Assembly (NCBI GenBank): GCA_001936135.1
Contig: CP012822.1
Location: 248,001 to 312,000, forward strand
Direction of reading: 5' to 3'
DNA length: 64,000 nt
Origin: Saccharomycopsis fibuligera x Saccharomycopsis cf. fibuligera
Lineage: Eukaryota > Ascomycota > Saccharomycetes > Ascoideales > Saccharomycopsidaceae
This document shows positions 49,958 to 60,710 of this stretch, one piece after another (the first letter of the stretch is position 1; each line of letters begins with the position of its first letter). The position numbers and the translations under genes were made by a program. The notes beneath the pieces are model-generated. The model was given only the letters and a program-made list of their open reading frames with translations, had not been told where the DNA came from and made no database searches.

Positions 49958-49987
<30 letters not shown>
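49958..49987. repeat. Poly(T) tract, 30 T
   Basis: Uninterrupted T30 at the left border of the gene-free relic region. Confidence 0.9.
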
Positions 49988-49988
<1 letters not shown>

Positions 49989-50099
49989 AGCATATTGAGT
50001 GTGGTTTTTTTTCAAATTTCAAAGACACATTAGCCAATACTACTACGTCATTTACACAGTATTTTGTCTTCGATTCTATTAATTTGCTCTCACCATCTT

Positions 50100-50824
50100 C
50101 GACATAATTTATTAAAATTTCTCCTCTCATTATCATCTTTTCCCCTCTCTACTTTAGCACCTACTACGATGTCTATAGTTTTCCACTCTTTAAATACTGT
50201 TTGTAGATCTTCCGCAGATCTTACTTCACGACGGGGGAAGTCAGTTTTACCTTCTCTACATCAAAAGGCCGTAGCCGCATTACTTACACTACATAATAAA
50301 ACTGCATAAATATCTTTCACTAAAAATTTTATGGCATTATGTTTAAATTCAAAACTAATCAATGCGTTCTTTCTCATCAATATTTTCTTTAAACGTGAAG
50401 GGTCATACAAACTACTAATAGCGTAGTGAAAGTCATAGTTTATCCATTATGAGTTATGAACTCTATATCAGCTGCCTTTAAATTCTTAGCTGTTTTTGCT
50501 ATAGAATTTCTCATTTGACTCACACACTCTGTTCCTTCAAGCTCTAAAATGTATCCTAATTCAACATTATAGATGCTATGTATGGTATGTTAGTTTGATC
50601 TTTCTTTTGTTGGATCAAAACACCATATATGCCGAAGCATACCGCTATCCTGTGTACTTTTCAATAAACTTCTAAGGAACCATAACTGGTCTTTGTAATG
50701 TCAATTCTTGGCTTTCAGATTCAATATCACACCCACATGTTGATACCAAGCTTCGGTCACAAATTGATATACAAGGAGTTTCACTTAAAAATATACGGTG
50801 CTGGCGCTTAACTTTTTACAGAAC

Positions 50825-50860
<36 letters not shown>

Positions 50861-52400
50861 CTTTTCAAATTTTCTTTTCCTTTGGCGCTTCAAAACAGCT
50901 ATACCAAGTAGGGTATATTGTTTTGTGGCGTTGGTGGTATCCAAACTTACCACGACACTCATAGGAGGGCCAGTACTTTTACGTGAAGGCCGTTCGCATT
51001 GTATGGGTACCAATTCTGCAGGACAAATAATGGCTCCGACCACTTCAAACACATTACAAAACTTGGATTACCATGCTACATTATACCATTAGTCAAGTCA
51101 GACAAACACATAACACAGTTGAGTTTTTTGCAAAATCAGACAACGATGTTGGTGTTGCTGATTTGAGAAATTTGATGCATGGATTGTCCAATATCTTTTT
51201 AGTTGTCGTGTTAACTTTCAGCAACAAACTTGGATTGGTAGACTGAGAGAACTTGAAAATGTATGTGCAAAAAGAAATTTTTTCTCACCACAGGTCACTT
51301 CTCCTTAGCTGGTAGAAACAGCAGCACGGATTCCCAGAGCCTTATATCCAATATCTACGAACTGTACCTATAAACTTCTACTGGGTAATGATCTGTATAA
51401 GCTGTAACTTTTTTTATATTCGAAATGTGATCTGCCGGGTTTAATATACACACTTTATTTTCAAAGTAATGAGAAAACTCTTTTATAGTCGAACATTCTA
51501 CACCTGGCTATAGAAAGTTGGAACATTGCACAGTACTTTCAATCTCCTCGGTATTCTCATTAGCAGTGTAAATGTCAAAGAATTGGCATTTTAGAACTTC
51601 TGGTAAACCCTTTCCCCAATTTATTGCCCACTTTGGACTTGGATAGTAGTAGGAGTTGAAGTGGAAGCTCAAGTTACTTTGTTTATCATTAGAGAATATA
51701 TCTTCATATCCATCAGCCACTTCTCTTATTTTTTCAAGGCGTCTATGGACTGTTCAAATTTGTTAACGTCTACATAGACCGCTCTAGTAGAAATTACTGA
51801 TCTACCATTACTATGTTCCTTGAAATAAGCATAATGTTTTGCAGGTCTTTTTTTTTCCTTAAAACTTTCGGATCATCTACAATCTTTTTAATTATTCTCG
51901 TCATATTATTCACAGTTTGCTTAGGAAAACTGAAAATTTTATTATCCAATAGAAGTTTAGGGTGTTTTAGTATTAAAGAATCTTCTTGGAAGCCTACATT
52001 TATAGTTTTGATTATCTTATATGCGATAATATTTCCTATTGTGTCATCCTTTACTTCTCCAAATTCTCTTAACATCTTATCAGCTTTTTCTTCGGCTATT
52101 CACATGTTTCTACCATAACAACTTTTATTCATCTGTTTCCACTTGTTATGGAGAATAGTTCTTCTTTCTTTCATTAACGTATCCCAAGCAATATGAGGCA
52201 GTGAGTAGACAATGTTTTGTCCTAATTCAACTTTAAGCTGAGAAATAGCTAACTTTAGCTTGTTTTCATATTCTTTTCCGTCTAGGTAATGGCAACATGA
52301 AGTTGAAATTAATGTAAACATGTAGTTAGAGGTTTGGTCATGCATTATATGAGGAATACGATTGAACGATTGAATGTTTAAGCTGATAATTCTGGCTCTT
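50100..52400 (-). pseudogene. Degraded minus-strand coding relic, unknown family
   Basis: Successive minus-strand frames separated by a few stops and shifts read as real protein: 52345-52100 (ELGQNIVYSLPHIAWDTLMK), 52075-51794 (FGEVKDDTIGNIIAYKIIK), 51720-51508 (GLPEVLKCQFFDIYTANE), then about 50785-50460 with only three stops in 100 codons (HIWCFDPTKERSN, ILELEGTECVSQMR). The run suggests one old gene of at least 700 codons read leftward. The family was not recognised. Because it abuts the killer-toxin-like relic at 52850, it could be another part of that gene or a partner, inverted; this is speculative. Confidence 0.4.
50827..50860. repeat. Poly(T) tract, 34 T
   Basis: Uninterrupted T34 inside the minus-strand relic region, apparently inserted into or expanded within old coding sequence. 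Confidence 0.9.
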
Positions 52401-52849
52401 TCAAACTCAATATTAGCATGTTATCACGCTCATAAGCATAAGAGGTTCTTAGGATGTTCTGGTACCAGGGAAGTGATCGAAGACTTTCAAAAGGGGTATT
52501 GGTGTTTTGCATGAAATTTGGATAAGAAAGTTGAAGTAGTTCATGCTGCTAAAAACTTGAACTCATGGGCCTTTTCTTTTTCAGAAAAAACTTGTAGATA
52601 GTACATTAATAGCGGTAGTACTGAAGGTATTTCTAAGAAGAAGTCAGGAGGTCCAGCGAAAACTGTCGGAACCATATTTGATACTACAGAAGGTACAGAT
52701 ACAGTAGATAATGCTATGAAGTCATAGTAATAGAAAAAGGCATTACCCAGCCTAAAGTAGAAACTTGTGATTAAATAAAGATTACTAGTGGAATGATTCT
52801 AGCCGATGTTACTGGGACTCACTAGTGATGCGATTGTGTTTTCCAATCC

Positions 52850-54123
52850 TCATTTAGATTTCAGCAAATTAGCAAGTCAATACCTAGTTTGTTATAGTAT
52901 CGGTAATCATCTTGATCTACAAGTACGACTTAAAAAAAAAAAGTAATGGTAGACGTGCTACATATAATGTTAAAAAAGACGAAACTTGTTCTAGTACTGC
53001 AGCTGATTATTATCCTTTCTTAACTGATAATATTGAAAGTTATAATAAAAAGACATATGGATGGAAATGATGTTCTAATTTACAATTATATTCAGCGATT
53101 TGTATAATTGATGGTAATCCTCCTAGACCAGTTGCCATTCCTAAGGCAGAATATGGTCCATTAGCTCCTGGTGGTAAATGTAACTCTATTTGCATATTAA
53201 GTGCTTGTTGTGGTTTAACCTCAGACTTTTCAGTTGTGAGGAGTAGTAAAACCGGAGCTCCAGGAACTAGAAAAAATTAATCTAACTGTAGAGTAGGACA
53301 ATTACCAAGTGAATAGCTAAATCTTTCGATAAAATAACTTGCTAGATAGATGAAGATAAAGATAATGGTTTATATTATAATCCAGATAATATAGATGATT
53401 TAGATACAGTTCATTATTCATTTGTTCCAATTGATCAAAACTTTAATATTGACTTTCCTAAGGAAGAAAGTAGTGGATTTTTAATTGTTGGAGCTAAAAG
53501 TCATAAGTTTTGGAGATTGGGGCTTTAGTACTGATTCTAGTACATACATGATATTTAGAAACTTATCTAAGGTCGTGAAGGAATACAAAGCAAATTTGCT
53601 TAACCTTTTATCTTTGATGAAATTAACTAAAAAGCAATGCTGATGCGACTTTTGATTATCTGTAGCATTATCGCCATCATGCTAAGGCTATACCAATTAA
53701 AGATATGGAAGATGCAGTAGAGTACAATTATGACCTATGATTTATATGGACAATGGACTTATGGAAAGTCTGATGCAGGATCAATTTGTCATACCGATAA
53801 AATTAAAAGTTCCGACATAATTAAGATAAATAACAAAGCTGGTCTTGATCTTAGTAAATTTAGAGGAGGTTTAGCAAATTGTTTTATTGGACCATTATGT
53901 AATACTTTAGATATAGTGACAGGTTACAAATTAGAAAATACACGACCTGACCAATTGGGATTTGGAGGAACTACATTATGGAGGGTGAATTATAACAACA
54001 ATAACAGAGTTTATGGCTCGAAGATGACTAATCTCATTAATGACCCTACTATTAGATTAGAAGCTCAACAGACTTTTGAGAAAGTTGAAGAGTTGGTCGG
54101 AGAATTTAAAGTTTTGGATTAAA
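52850..54123 (+). pseudogene. Broken killer-toxin alpha/beta-like chitinase
   Basis: Remnant of a LysM - hevein-like chitin-binding - glycoside hydrolase 18 protein, the architecture of the alpha/beta subunit of plasmid-type yeast killer toxins and related fungal chitinases. Visible pieces in order: a LysM-like block around 52950-53090 (DETCSSTAADYYPFLTD, NKKTYGW), a cysteine-rich block near 53185-53280 (CCGLTSDFS), the GH18 strand LDTVHYSFVPIDQ near 53405, GDWGFSTDSSTY near 53515, KAIPIKDMEDAVEY near 53685, and MTYDLYGQWTYGKSD from 53730. Internal stops and several frameshifts separate them. The catalytic DxxDxDxE segment, expected between the last two blocks, is not visible and appears deleted. 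Only the last part (53730-54122) stays open. Non-functional as it stands. Confidence 0.72.
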
Positions 54124-55440
54124 GTATAGTGAAAAGTACTGGACATTTAATCTAAAAACAGTTGTGCTACAAGGGTTATATCCTAAATATATTTACGAAA
54201 ATTTGGAAGCTATAATTCGTATGCAACTTAGACTTATGTCCATATACACGATGGTACAAAACAATATACAGATATATACTATAAACTATTTTTTTTATCT
54301 AGTTTCCCATAGCCAGTTTATTTGCAAAAGACACTTATGGAACACAAAAATATATGTAAACAAGCATTTGAATATGAAAAAAGCTAGTAGATATATATTG
54401 ATTAAACTAAAAGAGGATAAATTGAAGATCTCTTCAATAAACAAGTAGCACATAAATATGATTCTGTACATGACAAACAAAAAAAAGGTGAAATAAAAGA
54501 ATAGCTATGAATTACGTAGCTTATGTAGAATTGTTCACGCTTGCACATATATTCCTAAATTTTTTGGTATTAACTGATAATGGTACCTCTAACAATTTGA
54601 GCTTAGAAAAAAAAAGCTTTCAAGGAGTTTTCGACACACATGTTGGAGATTCCACAACAAGCGAATATTATGACTTGCCTGATGACGATATTGGCTATAC
54701 AGGTACGACTTCAGGAGTTATTGTCAATGTAGATAAAGATGAAGAGACTCTCAAATGCTTTATGTACAAATATAATAAAAATAGTGAGAACGAACAATCT
54801 GTTAGAAGGTTTGAGACTATTGGAAAATAAAAAAAGGTACCTTAAGTGTAGTCTATAGATAATGCAAGACAGGGATCAAGTATTAAAGGAAGATTTTGAA
54901 TAGTGGAGGAACTCAGCTGTCCTATCAATACCAAGTACCATATTTACCGAGTTATGAACTTGGAGATAGACCTATGCTAGATTATGCAATTGAGACGGTT
55001 GTTAAAGTCAAATATGGGTGTAAATGTGTTTTTACGTACTTACCATCTGGAAGTAGAGTCTTCGAAACTGCGCCAGTAGCTGAAAAAAGCTGGCATTAGA
55101 ATTAAAAAGCCAACCAAAAAAATTTATTCAGAAGAAGAAATAGAGTTCGACAAAAGTGAACTATTCAGCATACAAGAAAAGAATTGATACAAAACAGAAA
55201 CCTTGATGAATATGAAATGAGACTGGATGTGTGATGTTTTCTAGAACTGAAATGAAGATTATCGAGATGTAACAATAGAGTATGAAGATAGGCTACACTT
55301 TCAAAATCACCCTTGTGGTCGAAAGTCAAATATTGCCTCTTAGAACTAACAGCATTTGAGGACTATTACCAAAATAGCTAATCGAGAGCCTCTGCAACGC
55401 GACTTTTTTGCTATGGCTAAAATTATTACCTGATTACAGA
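54124..55440 (+). other. Coding-like fragments downstream of the toxin-like relic
   Basis: Plus-strand open stretches at 54507-54830 (DSTTSEYYDLPDDDIGYTG, GVIVNVDKDEETLKCF) and 54896-55099 (YLPSYELGDRPMLDYAIE) have protein-like composition and follow the GH18 relic in the same direction, so they may be its C-terminal half or another gene. No family was recognised. Confidence 0.35.
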
Positions 55441-56049
55441 GTTATCTACAGTCTGTTGTTGGTATTGCCCCATTTTTTTTTTTCGACCCCTAAATTTGTT
55501 TATTTCTTACAGTTAATTTCTTACAGTTAACTATCAAGAACTCGACCTCAAACATAGACAAGTTGGGTAAAAAAAAAATTATAAGCGATAAAAGAAAATA
55601 GAAACGAGAATGACAAATTTCTTTCAAACTTATGATACCAGTGTCAAAACAAAATGATATTTTATTGATGAGGTAAATGAAACCTTTAAGGTGTGGGTGG
55701 GAGAAACTTGTCGGTGAAGAACTAAAAACTATTGAAGTAGGTTAATTGCGATTATTCGCTATACTTAAATAACAATCTGTTTGACTCTGTTTTTCTTCAA
55801 TTCTAGACTTTGTAATACTGGAATATATATGGTACTACGGCTCTGGTATATAGTATGTACCATAATATTGGTTTGTTGGTTATCTGTTAAGAAACGTCAG
55901 GTGACCACGCAGACAAGAAAACAATATGGAAAAGCCAAATTTCATAATAAAGTGTGCGAAGTAAAGTAAATTCTAACAAGTAAAGTAATGAAGCGTAGAA
56001 AGTAAAGTAATAAACTGTAGAAAATAATCCTTGCATTTTAACACCCGGC
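55441..56049. other. AT-rich spacer in the relic region
   Basis: No recognisable gene. It contains a repeated gtaaagtaa word near 55960-56010. Confidence 0.4.
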
Positions 56050-57000
56050 TCGGGCGTCTCGGATACTGCCGCTTTGCATGAGCAGATATATGCTGCTGTT
56101 GGCACTGATATTACTAACCAGCTTCAAGGTTTGCTTGACTAAGCCTTCTTGAGATTAACACAAACTAAACTGGTTGCTGAATACGCTGTCACTTTCCGTT
56201 CTCTTGTTAAACTAATTGGAAGTTATGCCAAGAATAGGACCTTGACCAATTTACCCATGTGCGGCTAGAAATTGTTGCTGCTGCCAGATTGTTTAGATTA
56301 ACTTATGTTGGTGTTGAATCGAGTTTAACCAGAACTCACTCCTGTCCATTGCGTCTTTGTACTCATTTTAACAAATGATTCTCTCAGTAAACCACCTTTT
56401 AGTAAGCCATAAGTTGTCTACTTTAAATGGCTGCTTAATACAATATGTCTGATAGACAAGGTATTGCTCGTGAAACGAAAGACAGTAAAGTCAACTTGAA
56501 CCAATATTTCGCCAGACTGAATGATACACATTTCGGTCTCAGTGGCTGTTGAGAGCAAAACATATGGCGGGCTAATTGAAAACGGATTTCAAGGAAGTTG
56601 CGAAAGATAATACAGAACTCGGATTGTTTATGATTAGTAACATGTTCAGCTTGTCCGATACCATTCTTACGGACACACATTATCCAGACCATGACGAAAT
56701 TCTCAAACAATTTAAAGATACTTTCGCGGAGAGGTTGAGCGAGCTTTCTAACTGGAAAAGGGAAAGGAAGTGATAATGACATCAAAACAATAACTGTTCC
56801 ACCTTCTGACCTAAGCTTTCGGTATTTCTCGGAAAAAGGAAAGTTATCTCCCAAGAACTTCAAAGGGTGCTAAAAGCTCGAATTATTAAAAGAAGGCTAT
56901 TCAATTTCTTAACGCCACTTTTTTTGTAAGAAAGAAAGACTAAAGCTCCAGCGTAGGTTCCGATTCAGACATCACTGACTATTTTCAATAATCAAACTAC
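56050..57000 (+). mobile_element. Ty3/gypsy relic: gag and start of RT
   Basis: A gag fragment at about 56060-56260 reads LRLTQTKLVAEYAVTFRSL, matching the conserved gypsy gag stretch around SVAEYxxxFR. At 56576-56773 an open piece (DHDEILKQFKDTFAERLSE) matches the segment that precedes gypsy reverse transcriptase, and at about 56850-56940 a broken stretch (VLKARIIKRR, NFLTPLFL) resembles the first RT motif before the FVKKKD block. Stops and shifts throughout. Confidence 0.6.
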
Positions 57001-57519
57001 AGGAAGGCTATAGATGCAAACATATTTTATGTCAAATAAAAAGAGCGTCAGGTATGAGTACAAATTTATGGCACTTGAAACGGAAGACGCACCAGATACT
57101 ACACAAAGATTTTTGGCAGGTACTATAGCACCTATACAGAAGTTTGAAGTCTATTATACTGAGGATGTTGTTGTATGGGATCAAGCAATTTCCGAGTATG
57201 TGGTCCGGCGACGCGTCTATGAGATCTTGAGGGAAAAAAGCAAAAATTGAAATGTAAAAATGTGAAGGTGCCACAGAACAAATTCTGTTTTTGTGACTCA
57301 CTTCGAAACGTGAACCACAATAGCGCCCGCTTAGATTAAAGCAATCATGAATTTGTTTGATAGTCCCAAAAAATGCTCGTTAGTTACAGACACTCTTGCA
57401 ATTTGTCAACTCCTTCCTCCTTAAATTGTGTTAATAAGTTGGAGCAGTTCACACTATACTCGGGACAGTATAATAAAGCTGACAAATGCATTATTGTAGG
57501 GTTTGTTCTGTGAGGAGAA

Positions 57520-57740
57520 CCTTCATTTAAAATTTGAAGTTGACGCCTCAGATTTTTCTGTTGGTGGCGTGATCTGTAAACTGATAAGGATGGCCCTGAA
57601 GCACCAAAAAAACGAGTAATCACTTTAGTTGGGAAATATCTTGAAGGTGGTGGAACAAAATATCCTATTTGCGAGAACAAACTCTGGTCTTCAGTTTGGT
57701 CTTTTTCCCAGGAACGCCACTACCAATCACAAAGAGATTG
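57520..57740 (+). mobile_element. Ty3/gypsy relic: RNase H region
   Basis: FEVDASDFSVGGVICK at about 57534 is the gypsy RNase H start (xxDASxxAxGxVL), followed after a frameshift by a stretch reading GGGTKYPICENKLWSSVWS, matching the NYPxxxKELLAIVxAL block. It follows the RT relic in the same direction, so it is probably one element. Confidence 0.65.
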
Positions 57741-57869
57741 GTTAAGCTCTCGGTAGTCGTTCTTCGTACTTTTGCTAATCTATTGAAGGTTATTGGTGAC
57801 AAATACCAGTTAAAAAAATTCATATTCTTCAAAGAGCTGTAGCCCAATGATTCAGGTTTATTTTTTAGT

Positions 57870-58182
57870 AATCATCAGCAGAAAATGGTGCTGCTGAACG
57901 TACTAATAAGAGGATAGTGCTAACATCACGCATGTTCAGTAACAACAATGGTTGCAAGCGGGAGTAACACCTACCAGTTGTATGGTTTGCAAGTTCAACA
58001 GGTCTATCAATATGTCGCCCTACAACGCCCTTTTTGGTAAAAAACCAAACACTTGTATTCCATCATTGCTTAAAAATGTAGACAATTGCGCACCTTCTCT
58101 GAAACAATCGGCTGACAAAATGCATATGCTAAAAAAGCAAGCCTCTTCAACGTACATTAAAAGCCAAATTGTTGTAAAGTAG
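57870..58182 (+). mobile_element. Ty1/copia integrase relic
   Basis: ENGAAERTNKRIVLTSRM at about 57877 matches the copia integrase catalytic Glu motif (NGVAERxNRT). After a shift, MSPYNALFGKKPNT at about 58009 matches the downstream TPYExxxGKKPN motif. This is copia type, unlike the gypsy pieces around it, so at least two element classes overlap here. Confidence 0.7.
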
Positions 58183-58554
58183 ATGTTGCAAAGAAGAATT
58201 CTCGCAGAAGCTAAGCTCTTTACTCGGTAATACGAGGTAAGTGCTATTGGGGGGTTGGGATCAAGGCGAAGGTATCTCTAAAATTGCCACTGACAGTGCC
58301 ACGCTAGATCATACTTACTATATTCAAACTAAAGAATTTTGTTTTAAAGAAGCTCGTAAAAACCAGAAAAATTTTTTTTCAGATTTTAGCTGCTCTCTTC
58401 GGCTAACCGTTTAAAGGACTTCTAAATATCCATATTGTACTCAAATCGTAAGAGTATACCTTGTACAAAGGGGCAGAAGATATTGTATAATGATATTGAC
58501 TACGTCGACCTGTTAGTCACTTAGAGATCTAAACCTAACAGAACTAGAGAAACA

Positions 58555-58783
58555 GTCATGGAATGGTCTTACCTGACACTTTCCAAACTCTTCTACTCTG
58601 TCTCACCATATGCGAATTTACTTGTAACTATAGCTGACTGCTTATATGTGTTTTATTCAGTTTGATTATCATTTATACATTGGTCAACGCAATATCGTTA
58701 TATATGTATTATTATTTAGTTCTATTTGAAATATAAGATTGTTACATCTAACAGCTATGAACATTGAGATACCAGCATTTCCA
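58555..58783 (+). mobile_element. LTR, 5' end of a gypsy relic
   Basis: Matches the solo LTR at 262-525. The block ends near cagcatttcca, directly upstream of a possible primer-binding site and gag relic. The left terminus is uncertain. Confidence 0.55.
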
Positions 58784-58789
58784 GGTAAG

Positions 58790-58798
58790 TGGTGGCGC
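58790..58798 (+). other. Possible initiator-tRNA primer-binding site
   Basis: tggtggcgc matches 8 of 9 bases of TGGTAGCGC, the initiator-Met tRNA binding site used by yeast Ty elements, seven bases after the LTR. Confidence 0.45.
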
Positions 58799-58909
58799 TT
58801 TTGGTACTAGTAAGGATAGTCATGCTTCAATTGTTTCTCAAGAAAAACTTCCTTATTTACTATTAGACGTTTTTAAACTATGATGTTTACCTATTTCTCT
58901 AGTAGAGGG

Positions 58910-59247
58910 TACCACAATCCTGATAAACAACGCAGAGCCATTCTTGGTTGCATACACGACACCGCTGCAACTTGGACATTAAACTTCTGAACTTCTCTTG
59001 AAAATAGTAAGAAGGGTAATGTAGATGAATTTTGGCCTCTTTTGAAAAGTTTTGGCGAATCTTACAACAAAGCTTCTGTACACAAAAAGCTTTCAACTTT
59101 GAGACTATGTGGCTCCAAAGAAGATTATAGCACAAAATTAAGCTATAGAGCTTCCGCTTAAACTACTGAAGAGTTCACTTTAAGTGACTTCTTTATTATC
59201 GGTTTCAAAGACAATTTCAATGTTGACGGTGAAGGCTCGCTATTCTG
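58910..59247 (+). mobile_element. Ty3/gypsy gag relic
   Basis: One frame with two internal stops reads KQRRAILGCIHDTAATWTL, DEFWPLLKSFGES and KEDYSTKLSYRASA, the order seen in gypsy gag (AAxxW block, LxxxF block, then the helix before the nucleocapsid). It lies just after the LTR and possible primer site. Confidence 0.55.
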
Positions 59248-59295
59248 AGCAGAAATACTGACCATCCTATCCAACATCCAGCACATGTACAAGTA

Positions 59296-59484
59296 ATGGT
59301 AATTCAGTTACATGTTCTGGTTGATACCGGTACAACCTCGAACGCTGTTACCAAAAAATTGACAAACAGCGAGATAACAAAACTTTACTTTCTAAAGACA
59401 GAGCCAGATATATCCATTGCTATTATCTCCCTACCTGTAAAGTTTATCCACCAGAGTACTACTGGAGAATTCGATAGTCGTTAG
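59296..59484 (+). mobile_element. Retroelement aspartic protease relic
   Basis: LHVLVDTGTTSNAVTKKL contains the aspartic protease signature hhVDTGxxxN. It follows the gag relic as expected for gypsy elements. Confidence 0.6.
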
Positions 59485-60520
59485 TCCTTTCTGATAATTT
59501 TGGTAACGAAAAGAGATGATACTCGGCTGATGTCTGTGAATGATCGTCTTAGCAACACCAAAACAATCGAAAAGACGTTCATTAACCCCAATTGACACCA
59601 TGCTAAGTTTTCCACCGCCTCAAAATGCACTCATAGTACGAAATTAAGGTTGCTTTTTCGACAATGAAAGACAATACGCGGACTTGTTACAATGTTTGAG
59701 ACAAAAATCATTTACCAATAAAGACTTGGATATTGCTTTCTAAAATATGAACTGGACTTTTTACCAATGTCCTTTGGGATTCCACTATTACTGCAGGACC
59801 ACGTAAAATCGATAGTATATTGAACTTGGCGGAATCTGATACTTAAAAGTTGGCTCGACAGTATGCGGCTTTTTGTAATTAGTATCGAAAAGCTTATAAA
59901 AATCTCGCAAAAAATTTTATCTTCTTCTAACCAATTTGCCGCGGGTTCTGAAATCTATGCTGAACTGTGCAAATATATTTTTGAAGAAACGAGAAAATCT
60001 TTGCTAGCTACTCTATTGCTTTTTCGACGCAGAAGGCTGAAAAATATGAATATTGTACTGAGGCATCTACTTCTGCTATACTGGCATTTTACAAGTTTAT
60101 TACGACCATAATAGTAATCGATGTTGTAGGTGATTTTGCAAATTGTTGAACACAACGACAGTACTAGGTTTAGGAGAACGAATTATAAGTCGATTAGATA
60201 CCTTATCGAATTATGACTGTTAATGTATCAGTTGCAACAAGGTAGCAGACTGGTTATCAGAACGTTGTCTTGATGCTGTACTGATCAACACAGGTGCTTA
60301 TGCCAAAATTTCTCAATTTGCCTTGGCCAGTATGCAACAAAACATGTTCTTTAAAATTTAAACTAAAAGATTAAGAAGCAATACAAGGGGAACTAAATTG
60401 GACCATTTGTCTCAATTCGATAAAACAAACCTCTGGTACAATAACCCTGTCCCCGTGCCGAACTGAATGAGATTATGGACCCCGCAGGCATAACAAAAAG
60501 AATCACTACATTATCTGACA
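59485..60520 (+). mobile_element. Mixed retroelement debris
   Basis: Broken plus-strand fragments. At about 60270-60310, LDAVLINTGAYAKIS looks like a second protease site with DTG changed to NTG. A stretch near 59760-59900 resembles another gag. Two protease-like sites imply overlapping copies. Confidence 0.35.
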
Positions 60521-60710
60521 ACGCAAGCTAACAGATCCTTCCACTAATAAATTGGTGGGACCATTAGAGACTCCACCATGGAAATGGCTCAGCATAATAT
60601 TTACTCTTATTGGTATGTTTCCTTTGTGAAGGGAAACTAATATGGTCTTAGTTTCCCTTGATCGTCTTACCAAATATGTGCAAATTTTTCCTGTTAGTAT
60701 GCTGATAAGA
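60520..60710 (+). mobile_element. Ty3/gypsy integrase relic
   Basis: GPLETPPWKWLSIIFTLIG followed after one stop by NMVLVSLDRLTKYVQIFPV matches the start of the gypsy integrase core (LxPLPxPxxPWxxIxxDF, then DxILVVVDRxTKxxHFIP). Same strand as the other gypsy pieces. Confidence 0.72.
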
